Part shown: piece by piece, positions 53,796 through 62,678 of the stretch | Numbering within the stretch: position 1 is the first letter of the stretch | How the letters are laid out: every line of letters starts with the position of its first letter | Source: Pseudomonadota bacterium | GTDB taxonomy: Bacteria > Pseudomonadota > Alphaproteobacteria > Rhizobiales > Phreatobacteraceae | Length of the DNA stretch: 64,000 bases | Assembly: GCA_020161695.1 (NCBI GenBank) | Contig: JAIUOO010000012.1 | Coordinates: 1-64,000, forward strand | Reading direction: 5' to 3' | Program-made: the position numbers and the translations under genes | The notes under the pieces: model-generated | Seen by the model: only the letters and a program-made list of their open reading frames with translations | Told to the model about the DNA's origin: nothing | The model's database searches: none

Positions 53796-54998
53796 ATGAG
53801 CAGCAGCACCACGCCCACGACCACCGCGACCAAGACCGTCGTTCCCTCTCCGATGCAGTATCTCGACCGCGCCACGGGCGTCCTGCGCGACCTTGGGCTG
53901 ATGCCGGCCAAGATCGACGAACAGCCGATCATCCCGCTGCTGCAGAAGATTTCCGACCTCGACCAGGACCGGGTGACGATGATCGCCCGCACGCTGAACC
54001 AGGTCGGCGTGTTCAACGAGGTGGTGCGCAACCAGGTCGCCGGTATGGAGATCGGTGAGCGCTACGAGCTGATCACCAAGAGCTTCAATTCGATCCGCGA
54101 CGATGCCAAGCGCATGGTCGACCAGCTCGCTGATGGCAAGATCTCGACCTTCGAGCGGCTGGAGAACATCTGGACCAAGGTGCGGCGCGGCGACATCGCC
54201 ACCCGCTTCGACGGCATCCGCACGGTCTATCTCGACGTCGCGCGCGCCACCAAGGACCAGATCCAGCGCGAGGTGACCATTCTCGACGCCTATCGCGACT
54301 TCCGCGGCGCGCTGAAACAGGCTGAGGTTCAGGCTCTCGAAGTGCTGGAGAAGGCCAACGACAAGCTCCAGGCCAAGCAGGCCGAGCTGAAGGCGGCCTC
54401 GGATGGCGTCGCCGCCTATACCGGCACCGTGCCTGCCGAGCGCGCCAATCTCGAACTCGTCCGCGACACCAAGCTGCGCGAGATGCAGGACGAGGAGAAG
54501 CGCTACCAGATCGCCAAGGACCTCTCCGACAACCTGACCATCGGCTACAACACGTCCGAGGTCATCATGGCGCGCCTGATGCAGACGACCAACGCCAAGG
54601 AGCGGGTCTATTCGCAGGCGATCTCGTTCTTCTCGACCAACGACGCGGTGCTGACCGCCCTCAAGGCCTCGTTCACCGGCCTGCAGGGCCTGCACGAATC
54701 CACCAAGACGCTGAACGAGATGAAGGAGGGCGTCTCCAAGTCGCTCGAAACCCTCTCGGAGATCGGCGACAAGGTGCAGGAGGAGGCGCTGCGCGCCGGC
54801 TACGGCCCGACGATCCGCTCCGACGCGGTGAAGAAGCTGGTCGAGAGCGTCGTCTCGTTCCAGGAGAAGTCCGGCGAGATCATCTACGAAATGCGCAAGC
54901 TCTCCACGCAGAACTCCAAGGAGATCCGCGACGTGGTCGAGGACGGCAAGAAGCGGCTCGCCGCGCTCGCCGAGAAGGGCGCGGCGCTCGGCATGTGA
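53796..54998 (+). CDS. Unknown coiled-coil protein A of a three-gene operon (TelA-like architecture)
   Basis: Not recognised by name. The 400-residue, almost wholly helical, charged protein has a disordered Thr/Ser-rich start (SSSTTPTTTATKT) and no signal peptide or membrane helix. Notable segments: DDAKRMVDQLADGK around residue 108, FRGALKQAEVQALEVLEKANDK around 170 and NDAVLTALKASFTGLQGLHES around 285. Its helix pattern resembles TelA/KlaA toxic-anion-resistance proteins, but I see no diagnostic motif, so that is inference. First gene of an operon with a membrane protein and a glycine-rich protein (49 bp and 11 bp gaps). Confidence 0.75.
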   Translation: MSSSTTPTTTATKTVVPSPMQYLDRATGVLRDLGLMPAKIDEQPIIPLLQKISDLDQDRVTMIARTLNQVGVFNEVVRNQVAGMEIGERYELITKSFNSIRDDAKRMVDQLADGKISTFERLENIWTKVRRGDIATRFDGIRTVYLDVARATKDQIQREVTILDAYRDFRGALKQAEVQALEVLEKANDKLQAKQAELKAASDGVAAYTGTVPAERANLELVRDTKLREMQDEEKRYQIAKDLSDNLTIGYNTSEVIMARLMQTTNAKERVYSQAISFFSTNDAVLTALKASFTGLQGLHESTKTLNEMKEGVSKSLETLSEIGDKVQEEALRAGYGPTIRSDAVKKLVESVVSFQEKSGEIIYEMRKLSTQNSKEIRDVVEDGKKRLAALAEKGAALGM

Positions 54999-55047
54999 GG
55001 GTGCGTTCCCTGACAACCGACGTGCATCCTGACCGGAGGGTCGCCCG

Positions 55048-55992
55048 ATGACCGATACCGCCGTTGCCGCCGCCCCGGCGGCACCCGCGGCCGAGAAGCC
55101 GCCCGCCCAGCTCGACGACATCATGCTCGCCATGGATGTCGTCGATACGCTGCGGCATGACCAGAAGATCACCGAGCGGGAACTTGCCGAGGGCGACCGC
55201 GAAGAGGATCTGATCGAGCGGCTCAGGACGATCTACCGCAACCAGGGCATCGCCGTGCCTGACGAGATCCTGCGGCAGGGCGTGAAAGCCCTGCGCGAGG
55301 AACGCTTCGTCTACAAGCCGCCGGCGGACAGCTTCTCGATGAAGCTGGCGCGGCTCTACGTGACGCGCGGCCGGTGGGGCAAATGGGCGCTCGCCGCCGT
55401 CGCCGCTGTCGGCATCGGCATCGGCACGTTGTCCTATCAGGGCTATGCCGCGCGCACGGAACTGACGCAGACCATTCCCGCAGCGATCGAGCGGATTGCC
55501 GCCGACATCAACCGCGACGCGACCGTCGATGCCGTGCGCCAGCGCGTCGCGGCGCTCGTCACGGACGGGCAGACCGCCGCGCGCGACGGCAAGGCGGAGG
55601 CGGCGCGCGCCGCCGTCGCCGATCTGGAGCGCCTGCGCGACGACGTGCGCTCCGAATACGACGTGCGCATCGTCTCGCGGCCGGGCGAGTCCACCGGCGT
55701 CTGGCGCCGCCCCCGGCGCAACCCCAACGCCATGAACTACTACCTCATCGTCGAGGCCATCGGCCGCGATGGCCGGGCGCTGTCGCGGGCGATCACCTCG
55801 GAGGAGGACAGCGCGACCCGCGTCGTCACCAAATGGGGCATCAGGGTTCCCGAGAGCCTGTACCGTCAGGTGGAGGCCGACAAGCGCGACGACGGCATCG
55901 TCCAGAACAACATTCTCGGCCGCAAGGCGCGCGGCCAGCTTGAGCCGACCTGGCGCGAAGCGCTGCCGGGCGGCGCCATCACGAGCTGGTAG
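55048..55992 (+). CDS. Unknown membrane protein B of the operon (DUF6384-like)
   Basis: A 314-residue protein with one membrane helix at about residues 110-132 (WGKWALAAVAAVGIGIGTL). The cytoplasmic N-terminal part begins with an Ala/Pro-rich stretch and then LDDIMLAMDVVDTLRHDQ and IAVPDEILRQGVKALREERFVYKPP, which I recall as typical of DUF6384 proteins. After the helix comes a region with a long helix (residues ~140-200) and a beta-rich end YYLIVEAIGRDGRALSRAI. Function unknown. GGAGGG precedes the ATG. The N-terminal part probably binds protein A or C on the cytosolic side; that is speculative. Confidence 0.75.
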   Translation: MTDTAVAAAPAAPAAEKPPAQLDDIMLAMDVVDTLRHDQKITERELAEGDREEDLIERLRTIYRNQGIAVPDEILRQGVKALREERFVYKPPADSFSMKLARLYVTRGRWGKWALAAVAAVGIGIGTLSYQGYAARTELTQTIPAAIERIAADINRDATVDAVRQRVAALVTDGQTAARDGKAEAARAAVADLERLRDDVRSEYDVRIVSRPGESTGVWRRPRRNPNAMNYYLIVEAIGRDGRALSRAITSEEDSATRVVTKWGIRVPESLYRQVEADKRDDGIVQNNILGRKARGQLEPTWREALPGGAITSW

Positions 55993-56003
55993 GAGGTTCG
56001 CGA

Positions 56004-57509
56004 ATGATCCCCGGACATTCCGCGCTGGGCGGCATCGAGGGCGCGCTGGCCGAGCTTCGGCAGGCCGAGAACAATGCGACGCGCCGGCTCGACGACGCCA
56101 ACCGGCAGGCGACCGAGGCGCAGGCCGCCGAGGGCGACCTGTTCCGCCAGCTGGCCGCCTTCCGCCTCAACAGCGAGAGCGGCCTCGGCGGCAGGCTCAA
56201 TCAGGTGGCGACGCAGGTGCGCGCCGTGCTGGCGCTGCGGCTCAACGACCGCAACAATCTCGACAAGCGGATCGTCGACGTCGAGGCCCGCATCGCCACG
56301 ATCGCCGCCGACCGCGAGGCTTTCGCCAAGGCACTGACCGAGGCGGAGGAGCAGCGCACCGCCGTTCAGAACGAGGCGCAGGTGGGTCTTGCCGCGCGGC
56401 AGGACTATGCATCGACGCGCGCTTCGGCCGAGCAGGCCTCCCGCGTCGCCGCCGAGGCCGATCGCAAGGCGAAGCTCGCCGAGGACGAGCTTGAGACCAA
56501 GCGCAAGCCCTACGAGAGCGATGCACTGTTCATCTATCTGTGGAAGCGCGGCTATGCCACGCAGGACTACAGCGCCGGCAATATCGCGCGGTTGCTCGAC
56601 GGCTGGGTGGCGCGGCTGGTGCGCTATCAGGACGCGCGGCCGAACTATGCGCGCCTGACCGAAATCCCGAAGCGCCTGCGCGAGCACGCCAACCGGGCGG
56701 CGGCGGCCGCGGTCGATGCGGTCGAGCAGGTCAAGGCCATGGAGAAGTCGGCCTTCGTCGCCGTCGGCGGCGACCGCACCGATGCCGCCATTGCCGACCA
56801 GCGCAAGCGGCTGGACGAACTGGAAGCGGCGCGCCAGACCGCGGAGCAGCAGCACGAGGCGCTGGAGAAGGAGGCGGAAGCCTTCGGCCGGGGCCAGGAC
56901 GCGCGGTTCCAGCAGGCGATCGGCATGCTGGCCGAGACGCTGCGCGGCGAGGATATCGACCGGCTCTATCAGGAAGCGCGCCGCACGCCCTCGCCGGAAG
57001 ACGAGGCCATCGTCGGCCGCATCCAGTCCGGCCGCGACGCGCAGGAGCGGTTCGCGGCCGAGGCTCGCAAGATGCGCGCCGATCTCGCGGAGATCTCGCG
57101 CCGGCGGTCCGAGACATCGCAGGTCGCGACCGGCTTCCGGCAGCGCCGCTACGATGCCGACGGCTCGGTCTTCGACAATGACGTGGTCGGCGCGCTGCTG
57201 CGCGGCCTCGTCACCGGCGTCATCACCGGCGCCGACTACTGGTCGCGCATGGAGCAGGGCCGGCGCTGGAACCGGCGCCGCGACGACGATGACGATGGCT
57301 GGGGCCGTGGCGGCAACTGGGGCGGAGGCGGCTCCTGGGGCGGCGGTTCGTCGGGCGGCTCGTGGGGCGGTGGATCGTCCGGCGGCAGCTGGGGCGGCGG
57401 TGGCGGATCATCCGGCGGTGGCGGCGGTGGATCATGGGGCGGCGGCGGAGGTTCCTCCGGCGGCTCCTCGGGTGGCGGCGACGGCTTCGAGACGGGCGGG
57501 CGCTTCTAG
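56004..57509 (+). CDS. Unknown coiled-coil protein C with Trp/Gly/Ser-rich tail
   Basis: A 501-residue protein. Residues ~10-185 and ~250-390 are long coiled coils rich in Ala, Arg, Glu and Gln (GALAELRQAENNATRRLDDA). Between them is a conserved-looking central part SDALFIYLWKRGYATQDYSAGNIARLLDGW. Near residue 400 is a hydrophobic helix DVVGALLRGLVTGVITGADYW, then a charged RRRDDDDD and about 70 residues of Gly/Ser/Trp repeats (NWGGGGSWGGGSSGG) ending ETGGRF. Such tails are seen in TPM/YgcG-like and condensate-forming proteins. It follows gene B by 11 bp with AGGAGG, so it is surely co-translated. Confidence 0.78.
   Translation: MIPGHSALGGIEGALAELRQAENNATRRLDDANRQATEAQAAEGDLFRQLAAFRLNSESGLGGRLNQVATQVRAVLALRLNDRNNLDKRIVDVEARIATIAADREAFAKALTEAEEQRTAVQNEAQVGLAARQDYASTRASAEQASRVAAEADRKAKLAEDELETKRKPYESDALFIYLWKRGYATQDYSAGNIARLLDGWVARLVRYQDARPNYARLTEIPKRLREHANRAAAAAVDAVEQVKAMEKSAFVAVGGDRTDAAIADQRKRLDELEAARQTAEQQHEALEKEAEAFGRGQDARFQQAIGMLAETLRGEDIDRLYQEARRTPSPEDEAIVGRIQSGRDAQERFAAEARKMRADLAEISRRRSETSQVATGFRQRRYDADGSVFDNDVVGALLRGLVTGVITGADYWSRMEQGRRWNRRRDDDDDGWGRGGNWGGGGSWGGGSSGGSWGGGSSGGSWGGGGGSSGGGGGGSWGGGGGSSGGSSGGGDGFETGGRF
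57295..57480 (+). repeat. GGC-rich low-complexity coding repeat
   Basis: Degenerate repeats of TGGGGCGGCGG-type units encode the Trp-Gly-Ser tail of protein C. It is prone to slippage and copy-number change; units SWGGGSSGG occur several times with silent differences. Confidence 0.75.
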
Positions 57510-57537
57510 AGTTTCGCCGGCGCGTCGGGTCATCCCG

Positions 57538-58392
<855 letters not shown>

Positions 58393-58486
58393 TGTTCTGT
58401 TCCGCGCGCGCCGGCGCAAGCCATGCATCCGAACGCCGTTTCCGCGTGTTCCCTCGGCGAGGAGAGCTTTCGGAGGGGAGGACGCG

Positions 58487-58870
58487 ATGTCGCTGCGCAG
58501 CCTGATGGGGGTCGTGGCCCTGATCGTCACCGTGGGCTCCGCCGTATGGGCGCCCGCCGCGCCGGCGCAGGAGGATTACGGGCGCTGGCCGCTGCTGCGC
58601 GACCCGTTCCCGAGCACGGGCGGCGGCGGGGTGATGATCGGCGGCTATGATCCGGTGGTCGTCGACGGCAAGTGCCGCACCGGATTCACCGCGACGCTGC
58701 CGGACGGCACGGTCTATCGCAACACCGTCGAGTTCGACGCGGAGCCTGCGCAGGGCGGCATTCTCTGCACGAACGGCCGCTGGCGCTCGGCTGATGGCTC
58801 CGCATCGGGAACGACGCCGTTCCGCGTCTTCATCAGGGACGGCTTCCGCCGGATGGCGCCGGCCGAATAG
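58487..58870 (+). CDS. Small exported protein of unknown function
   Basis: A 127-residue exported protein: signal MSLRSLMGVVALIVTVGSAVWAPAAPAQ, then YDPVVVDGKCRTGFTATLPDGTVYRN and LCTNGRWRSADGSASG. The two Cys may form a disulfide. The YDPVVVDGKCRTGFTAxLPDG pattern is repeated in unnamed exported proteins of the order as far as I recall, but I cannot assign a function. GGAGGGGAGG before the ATG is a strong ribosome site. It is divergent from ppk2 and convergent with the DUF2937 gene. Confidence 0.68.
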   Translation: MSLRSLMGVVALIVTVGSAVWAPAAPAQEDYGRWPLLRDPFPSTGGGGVMIGGYDPVVVDGKCRTGFTATLPDGTVYRNTVEFDAEPAQGGILCTNGRWRSADGSASGTTPFRVFIRDGFRRMAPAE

Positions 58871-58873
58871 GGA

Positions 58874-59377
58874 TCAGGCGCTCGCGGTCTTCAGCCGCCG
58901 ACGGCGCTGGATCGGCGCGATCAGCGCGCGGCCGCCGAGCCAGCCGGCGAGAAATCCCGCGACGGTGGCGAACAGCCCTTCGGACGTCACCGGCACCGCC
59001 GGCTCGAAATTCTCCGCCGCGCGGCGGGCGATGTCGGGTTCGTAATTGCGGGCGAAAACCCCGAGCCGCCAGAACGGACCCGCCTCGGCATAGGAACTGA
59101 GCTGCTTTTCCAGTCGCCCGACGCGCTCGACATCGCTCTTCACCTGCTCGCCGCGCTGGCGCGCGAAGGTATCGGCATTGCCGATCAGGCGGTCGATGCC
59201 TGCCTGCCGGGAGAGGTTCATACGGGCTGCGTCGGCGTCGAACTCGCCGATGACGCGCGCCAGTTCGTCGACCGCGCCGCCGAGGCGCTGGCGGTACTGC
59301 TGCGCGAATTCCGGCACCTGCGAGGCGACGACGCCGAGCAGGAGGGCAAGGAAGAAGACGATCCGTCGCAGCACCAT
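58874..59377 (-). CDS. DUF2937 membrane protein
   Basis: A 167-residue protein with an N-terminal membrane helix (MVLRRIVFFLALLLGVVASQVPEFAQQY) and a second hydrophobic segment near the C-terminus (GLFATVAGFLAGWLGGRAL). The central ~100 residues are a charged helix (AQQYRQRLGGAVDELARVIGEFDADA). The first part QVPEFAQQYRQRLGGAVDEL is typical of DUF2937, an uncharacterised family. The ATG at MVLRRIV was chosen because it fits the helix; a start 12 codons earlier is possible. Convergent with the upstream exported protein. Confidence 0.8.
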   Translation of the reverse strand: MVLRRIVFFLALLLGVVASQVPEFAQQYRQRLGGAVDELARVIGEFDADAARMNLSRQAGIDRLIGNADTFARQRGEQVKSDVERVGRLEKQLSSYAEAGPFWRLGVFARNYEPDIARRAAENFEPAVPVTSEGLFATVAGFLAGWLGGRALIAPIQRRRRLKTASA

Positions 59378-59613
59378 GACGCCATCCGCCGATCCATGTG
59401 TCGGAGGCATCATAAGCCCCTATCGCTGCGATTCCCTGTCGGTCTCGCGCGCGGCCGATGGCATCGGGATGCGCGCCGAATTTCCTCTCCGCTGCCTGCG
59501 CGAAGCCGCAGCAGGCGATGCGACCAGCGGGAATGTCCTCAATACGGCGCCGCGTTTCTCCTGTTCCCGAACAGGAGATTTCCCAAGGATGGCAGATGGG
59601 GCAGGGGGGTGCG

Positions 59614-59642
59614 TTGACTTCCCAGCCGCGATCCGTCAAACC
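59614..59642 (+). promoter_or_regulatory. Candidate promoter of tRNA-Lys
   Basis: TTGACT (59614-59619), a 17-bp spacer and CAAACC (59637-59642), 17 bp before the tRNA. The -35 is strong and the -10 weak. Apart from this, the 281-bp gap 59378-59658 shows nothing convincing. Confidence 0.35.
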
Positions 59643-59658
59643 GCCCGCCTGGACCGAT

Positions 59659-59733
59659 GGGCGGGTAGCTCAGCGGTAGAGCACGTGACTTTTAATCATG
59701 TGGTCGAGGGTTCGATCCCCTCCCCGCTCACCA
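59659..59733 (+). tRNA. tRNA-Lys (anticodon TTT)
   Basis: Complete cloverleaf with encoded CCA. Acceptor stem GGGCGGG pairs with CCCGCTC (one G-U), D arm GCTC...GAGC, anticodon stem CGTGA/TCATG with loop CTTTTAA (anticodon TTT), and T arm GAGGG-TTCGATC-CCCTC. Discriminator A. The only RNA gene that I found in the window. Confidence 0.97.
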
Positions 59734-59752
59734 TCGTCCAGCCACTTTCCCA

Positions 59753-60499
59753 TCACAGCGAAAAGCCGCCATCGGCGATGTGGATGGCGCCGGTCGTGTA
59801 GGCGCTCTCGTCGGAGGCCAGGTAGACCGCGAGCCAGGCGATCTCCTCGGCCGTGCCCAGCCGGCCGATGGGCTGGCGGTCGATGAAAGCCTGACGCGCG
59901 GCCTTCTCGGTCTGCTTTGTCGATGCGGCCAGCGCCTTGATGCGGTCGTCGAGCGAGGGCGACTGGATCGTGCCGGGGCAGATGGCGTTGGCGCGGATGC
60001 CGCGGCGGATGAAGTCGATGGCGACCGACTTGGTCAGGCCGATCACCGCCGCCTTGGACGAGCCGTAGGCGTAGCGGTTGAGCACGCCGCGCACCGAGGA
60101 CGCGCCGGAGGCGATGTTGACGATGGAGCCGCCGCCCTTCTCCAGCATGCCCGGCAGGAACGCCCTGATCGTGCGGTGCATCGACTTGACGTTGAGGTCG
60201 AAGGAGCGGTCCCAGTCGGCCTCCGACGTGTCGAGCACGCTGCCGTGATGCACCCAGCCAGCGGCGTTGACGAGGATGTCGATGGGGCCGGTCTTCGCGG
60301 CGAAAGCCTCCACCTGGCGCGTCGAGGTCACATCCAGTTTCAGCTTCTTCGCCTTGGCGATGCCTTCGAGCTTCGCCTTGTCGATATCGGTCGCATAGAC
60401 CTTGGCGCCCTCGGCGACGAAGGCCTCGGCGATGGCCCGCCCGATCCCGTGGCCGGCGGCCGTGACCACCGCGACCTTGCCCTGCAACCGCTTCGCCAT
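59753..60499 (-). CDS. Short-chain dehydrogenase/reductase (DHRS6/fuconate-dehydrogenase-like)
   Basis: Classical SDR oxidoreductase of 248 residues. The cofactor motif VVTAAGHGIGRAIAEAF (TGxxxGIG variant), Asp in YATDID indicating NAD preference, NAAG, the catalytic Ser in VNIASGASS, and YGSSKAA with Tyr and Lys are all present; the end is TGAIHIADGGFSL. The pattern resembles 3-hydroxybutyrate or 2-keto-3-deoxyfuconate dehydrogenases of the DHRS6 type. It is a single gene that converges on tRNA-Lys. The upstream 106 bp carry no gene. Confidence 0.83.
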   Translation of the reverse strand: MAKRLQGKVAVVTAAGHGIGRAIAEAFVAEGAKVYATDIDKAKLEGIAKAKKLKLDVTSTRQVEAFAAKTGPIDILVNAAGWVHHGSVLDTSEADWDRSFDLNVKSMHRTIRAFLPGMLEKGGGSIVNIASGASSVRGVLNRYAYGSSKAAVIGLTKSVAIDFIRRGIRANAICPGTIQSPSLDDRIKALAASTKQTEKAARQAFIDRQPIGRLGTAEEIAWLAVYLASDESAYTTGAIHIADGGFSL

Positions 60500-60606
60500 G
60501 ATTTCGCTCCCGCTACACGTCCGGGCCGTTCTCGCGCGGCCCAAATCGATTGAAGTCGTTGGATTGAAGTCGTGACATGGCGCGGGCGCGCCTGTCCATA
60601 TGCGAG

Positions 60607-61359
60607 CTACCCGCCGTAGCGCTGGGAGAGTTGCGTGTCGAAGGTCTTCAGGTCGGCGAGCACGCGGTCGAGCAGGGCAGCGTCGCGCAGGCGCAGGGCG
60701 GAATCGACCACGTCGAGCGCCGCCGCGATGCTGTCGGCCTGCCGGCGGTAGTCCGCGTCGATGCCGAGATCGAGCACGGCGAAAGGCTCGCAGCGCTTCA
60801 GCGCGAAGCGATAGACGGCGGCGCGGGCAATGACGTCGCCGCGCGTCTCGGGCCGCGCGAGATCCTGCGGGTTGCGGCGCATGGCGTGGAAGTAGTCCAG
60901 CGCTTCGCTGGCCTCGTCGAGGCATTCGACGAGGCCGTAGAGGCCGGCGGCGCGGCGGAGCGTGATCCATTCGCGCTTGAGCGGCGCGAGTGTCTCGAGG
61001 GCGGCGTCGCCGCGGCCCTGCGCGACCGCCTCGCTGGCCTGTTTCAGCCGCGCGGCGCCGCCATCCATCATTTCGGCGAGCATGGGCACGCGCGGGGTGA
61101 CGCCCGGCGGCAGGCCCGGCACGCGGGCGCTCGCGGCCATCCAGAGTTCGGTCAGGCGCTTCAGGCTCGCCTGCGCTTCCTCAGCGCGGTTCGCCCTGAG
61201 CGCGACGGTCGTCGTCCGGTAGAGCACCTGTGCCTCGCCGATCCGGGCGAGAAAGCCGTCGGCCGCGCGCGCCGGCCCGCCGCCTGCGACAATCAGCAGG
61301 AGGGCTGCGGCGAAGCCGAAGGGAAAGAGGTTTGACAGGCGTCTGTTCACGGGGCGCAT
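60607..61359 (-). CDS. Exported helical protein of unknown function
   Basis: A 250-residue protein with a signal peptide (LFPFGFAAALLLIVAGGGPARA, cleaved near residue 32). The mature part is almost all helical with repeated helix-turn-helix character (ALRANRAEEAQASLKRLTELW, ARLKQASEAVAQGRGDAALETLAPLKRE), like TPR or helical-repeat proteins. No metal or heme motif is seen. The ATG MRPVNRRLSN was chosen over one 9 codons earlier for its basic signal start. It lies 39 bp after pfkB-like on the same strand, so it may end that operon. I do not recognise the family. Confidence 0.58.
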   Translation of the reverse strand: MRPVNRRLSNLFPFGFAAALLLIVAGGGPARAADGFLARIGEAQVLYRTTTVALRANRAEEAQASLKRLTELWMAASARVPGLPPGVTPRVPMLAEMMDGGAARLKQASEAVAQGRGDAALETLAPLKREWITLRRAAGLYGLVECLDEASEALDYFHAMRRNPQDLARPETRGDVIARAAVYRFALKRCEPFAVLDLGIDADYRRQADSIAAALDVVDSALRLRDAALLDRVLADLKTFDTQLSQRYGG

Positions 61360-61398
61360 CCTAGCCGAACCGCATTCATCGTGCATCCCGCCAGCCCC

Positions 61399-62304
61399 TC
61401 ACGCGGCGGCTAGCAGGGCCTCGACGCGCGGGCGTGTCGGCATGCCCTTTCGGCCGCCGAATTCGGTGCATTTGAGGGCAGCAGCGGCATTGGCGAAGCG
61501 CACCGCGCGCTCCAGCGGCTGGCGGCCCGCCAGCGCGACGGCGAGCGCGCCGTGCCAGGTGTCGCCGGCCCCCAGCGTATCGACCGATGTCACTGGAAAG
61601 GCCGGCACGTGGACCACCTCGCCGCCGTCCATATACCAGGCCCCGTTCGCGCCATCGGTCACCAGATACACGTTGGCGATGCCGGTGGATGCGTGGGCGA
61701 GGGCGGCGGGCAGGTCGTCGATGCCGGTGAATTCGCGCAAGGCCGGGGCCGAGAAGCCGACATGGGAGGCAAGCGCCAGCACTTCCGGCCGGGTCGGCTT
61801 GCGGTCGGCATCGAGAACGGAGGGAATGCCGGCGGCGCGGGCCTGCGGCAGGACGGCGAGCGCCGCCTCGATCCAGCGGGTTTCGGCATAGAGCGCGTCG
61901 GCCTGTGTCGCGAGATCGGCGGGTATCCAGCCGGTATCGGAGGGGATGTCGGGATCGGAATAGCTGACGACGAGGCGCTCGCCCTTCGGGTCGACCACCA
62001 CCGCCGAGACCGGCGAACGGTGGCCGGGACAGCGCCTGACCAGCGTGCAGTCGACACCGTCGCGCTCGAGCTCGGCGATCATCGGATCGGCCCAGAAGTC
62101 ATCGCCCAGCCGCGCTACCAGCCTGACGCTGGCGCCGAGCCGGGCGCAGGCCGTCGCCGCATTGCCCGCAAGCCCGCCGCCGGAGGTGACCATGGCGTTC
62201 GAGCGGTATTTCAGCGGCTCCGACGGCATGACATCGACCGCGTAGATGAAGTCGAGCGTGGTGATGCCTGCGCAGACGATGCGCGGGTTCGACGTGGCAT
62301 TCAT
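61399..62304 (-). CDS. PfkB family sugar kinase
   Basis: Ribokinase-type ATP-dependent kinase of 301 residues. The N-terminal VCAGITTLDFIYAVD and GGGLAGNAATACARLGASV form the substrate side; the ATP and anion-hole signature is SVDTLGAGDTWHGALAVAL (about residues 240-258) with the catalytic Asp in GAGD. The substrate could be fructose, ketohexose, nucleoside or a keto-deoxy acid. It overlaps the upstream DUF454 gene by ATGA and belongs to the recG-DUF454-pfkB operon. Confidence 0.87.
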   Translation of the reverse strand: MNATSNPRIVCAGITTLDFIYAVDVMPSEPLKYRSNAMVTSGGGLAGNAATACARLGASVRLVARLGDDFWADPMIAELERDGVDCTLVRRCPGHRSPVSAVVVDPKGERLVVSYSDPDIPSDTGWIPADLATQADALYAETRWIEAALAVLPQARAAGIPSVLDADRKPTRPEVLALASHVGFSAPALREFTGIDDLPAALAHASTGIANVYLVTDGANGAWYMDGGEVVHVPAFPVTSVDTLGAGDTWHGALAVALAGRQPLERAVRFANAAAALKCTEFGGRKGMPTRPRVEALLAAA

Positions 62305-62675
62305 GAATTCGGTCTCGTTCCGACATAGAGGGCGCTGGCGGCGAGGCAGAGGCCGGAGGCGGCGATGCCGATGGGCGGTGCGGTCAGCCAGACGATGCCC
62401 CACGACAGCGCCATGGAGCCGATGGCGACAAGCTTGATGCGGGGCGCGATGGCGCCGCGCTCCCGCCATTTGATCACCGGCGGGCCGAAGCGCGGATGGG
62501 TGATCAGCCAGTGTTCGAAGCGCGGCGAGGACCGCGCGAAGCACCAGGCCGCGAGGATCAGGAATACCGTGCCGGGAATGCCGGGCAGGATGACGCCGAC
62601 CACGCCGATGGCGGTGAACAGCCAGCCGGCGACGAACAGCAGCCAGCGCCAGAGCGGGTTCAGGGGACGGTTCAC
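62301..62675 (-). CDS. DUF454/YbaN membrane protein
   Basis: A 124-residue inner-membrane protein of the DUF454 (YbaN) family. It shows WLLFVAGWLFTAIGVVGVILPGIPGTVFLILAAWCFARSSPRFEHWL, the classical LPxxPTxxF...AxxCFAR(S/G)SPRFxxWL motif, and a hydrophobic end with two more helices. The function is unknown. It overlaps the pfkB-like gene and follows recG by 3 bp, so it is in the same operon. Confidence 0.85.
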   Translation of the reverse strand: MNRPLNPLWRWLLFVAGWLFTAIGVVGVILPGIPGTVFLILAAWCFARSSPRFEHWLITHPRFGPPVIKWRERGAIAPRIKLVAIGSMALSWGIVWLTAPPIGIAASGLCLAASALYVGTRPNS

Positions 62676-62678
62676 GGC

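Noticed and set aside
53715..55172. 485-codon open frame on the minus strand
   Set aside because: Antisense of the first coiled-coil gene, which has normal codon use, a helical charged product and a clear operon context.
57295..57480. Tandem GGC-rich units considered as a CRISPR or minisatellite
   Set aside because: Units are in frame, irregular and encode the Gly/Ser/Trp tail of protein C; there are no spacers.
59458..59679. Short open frames upstream of tRNA-Lys
   Set aside because: They overlap the probable tRNA promoter, and have no ribosome site or family similarity.
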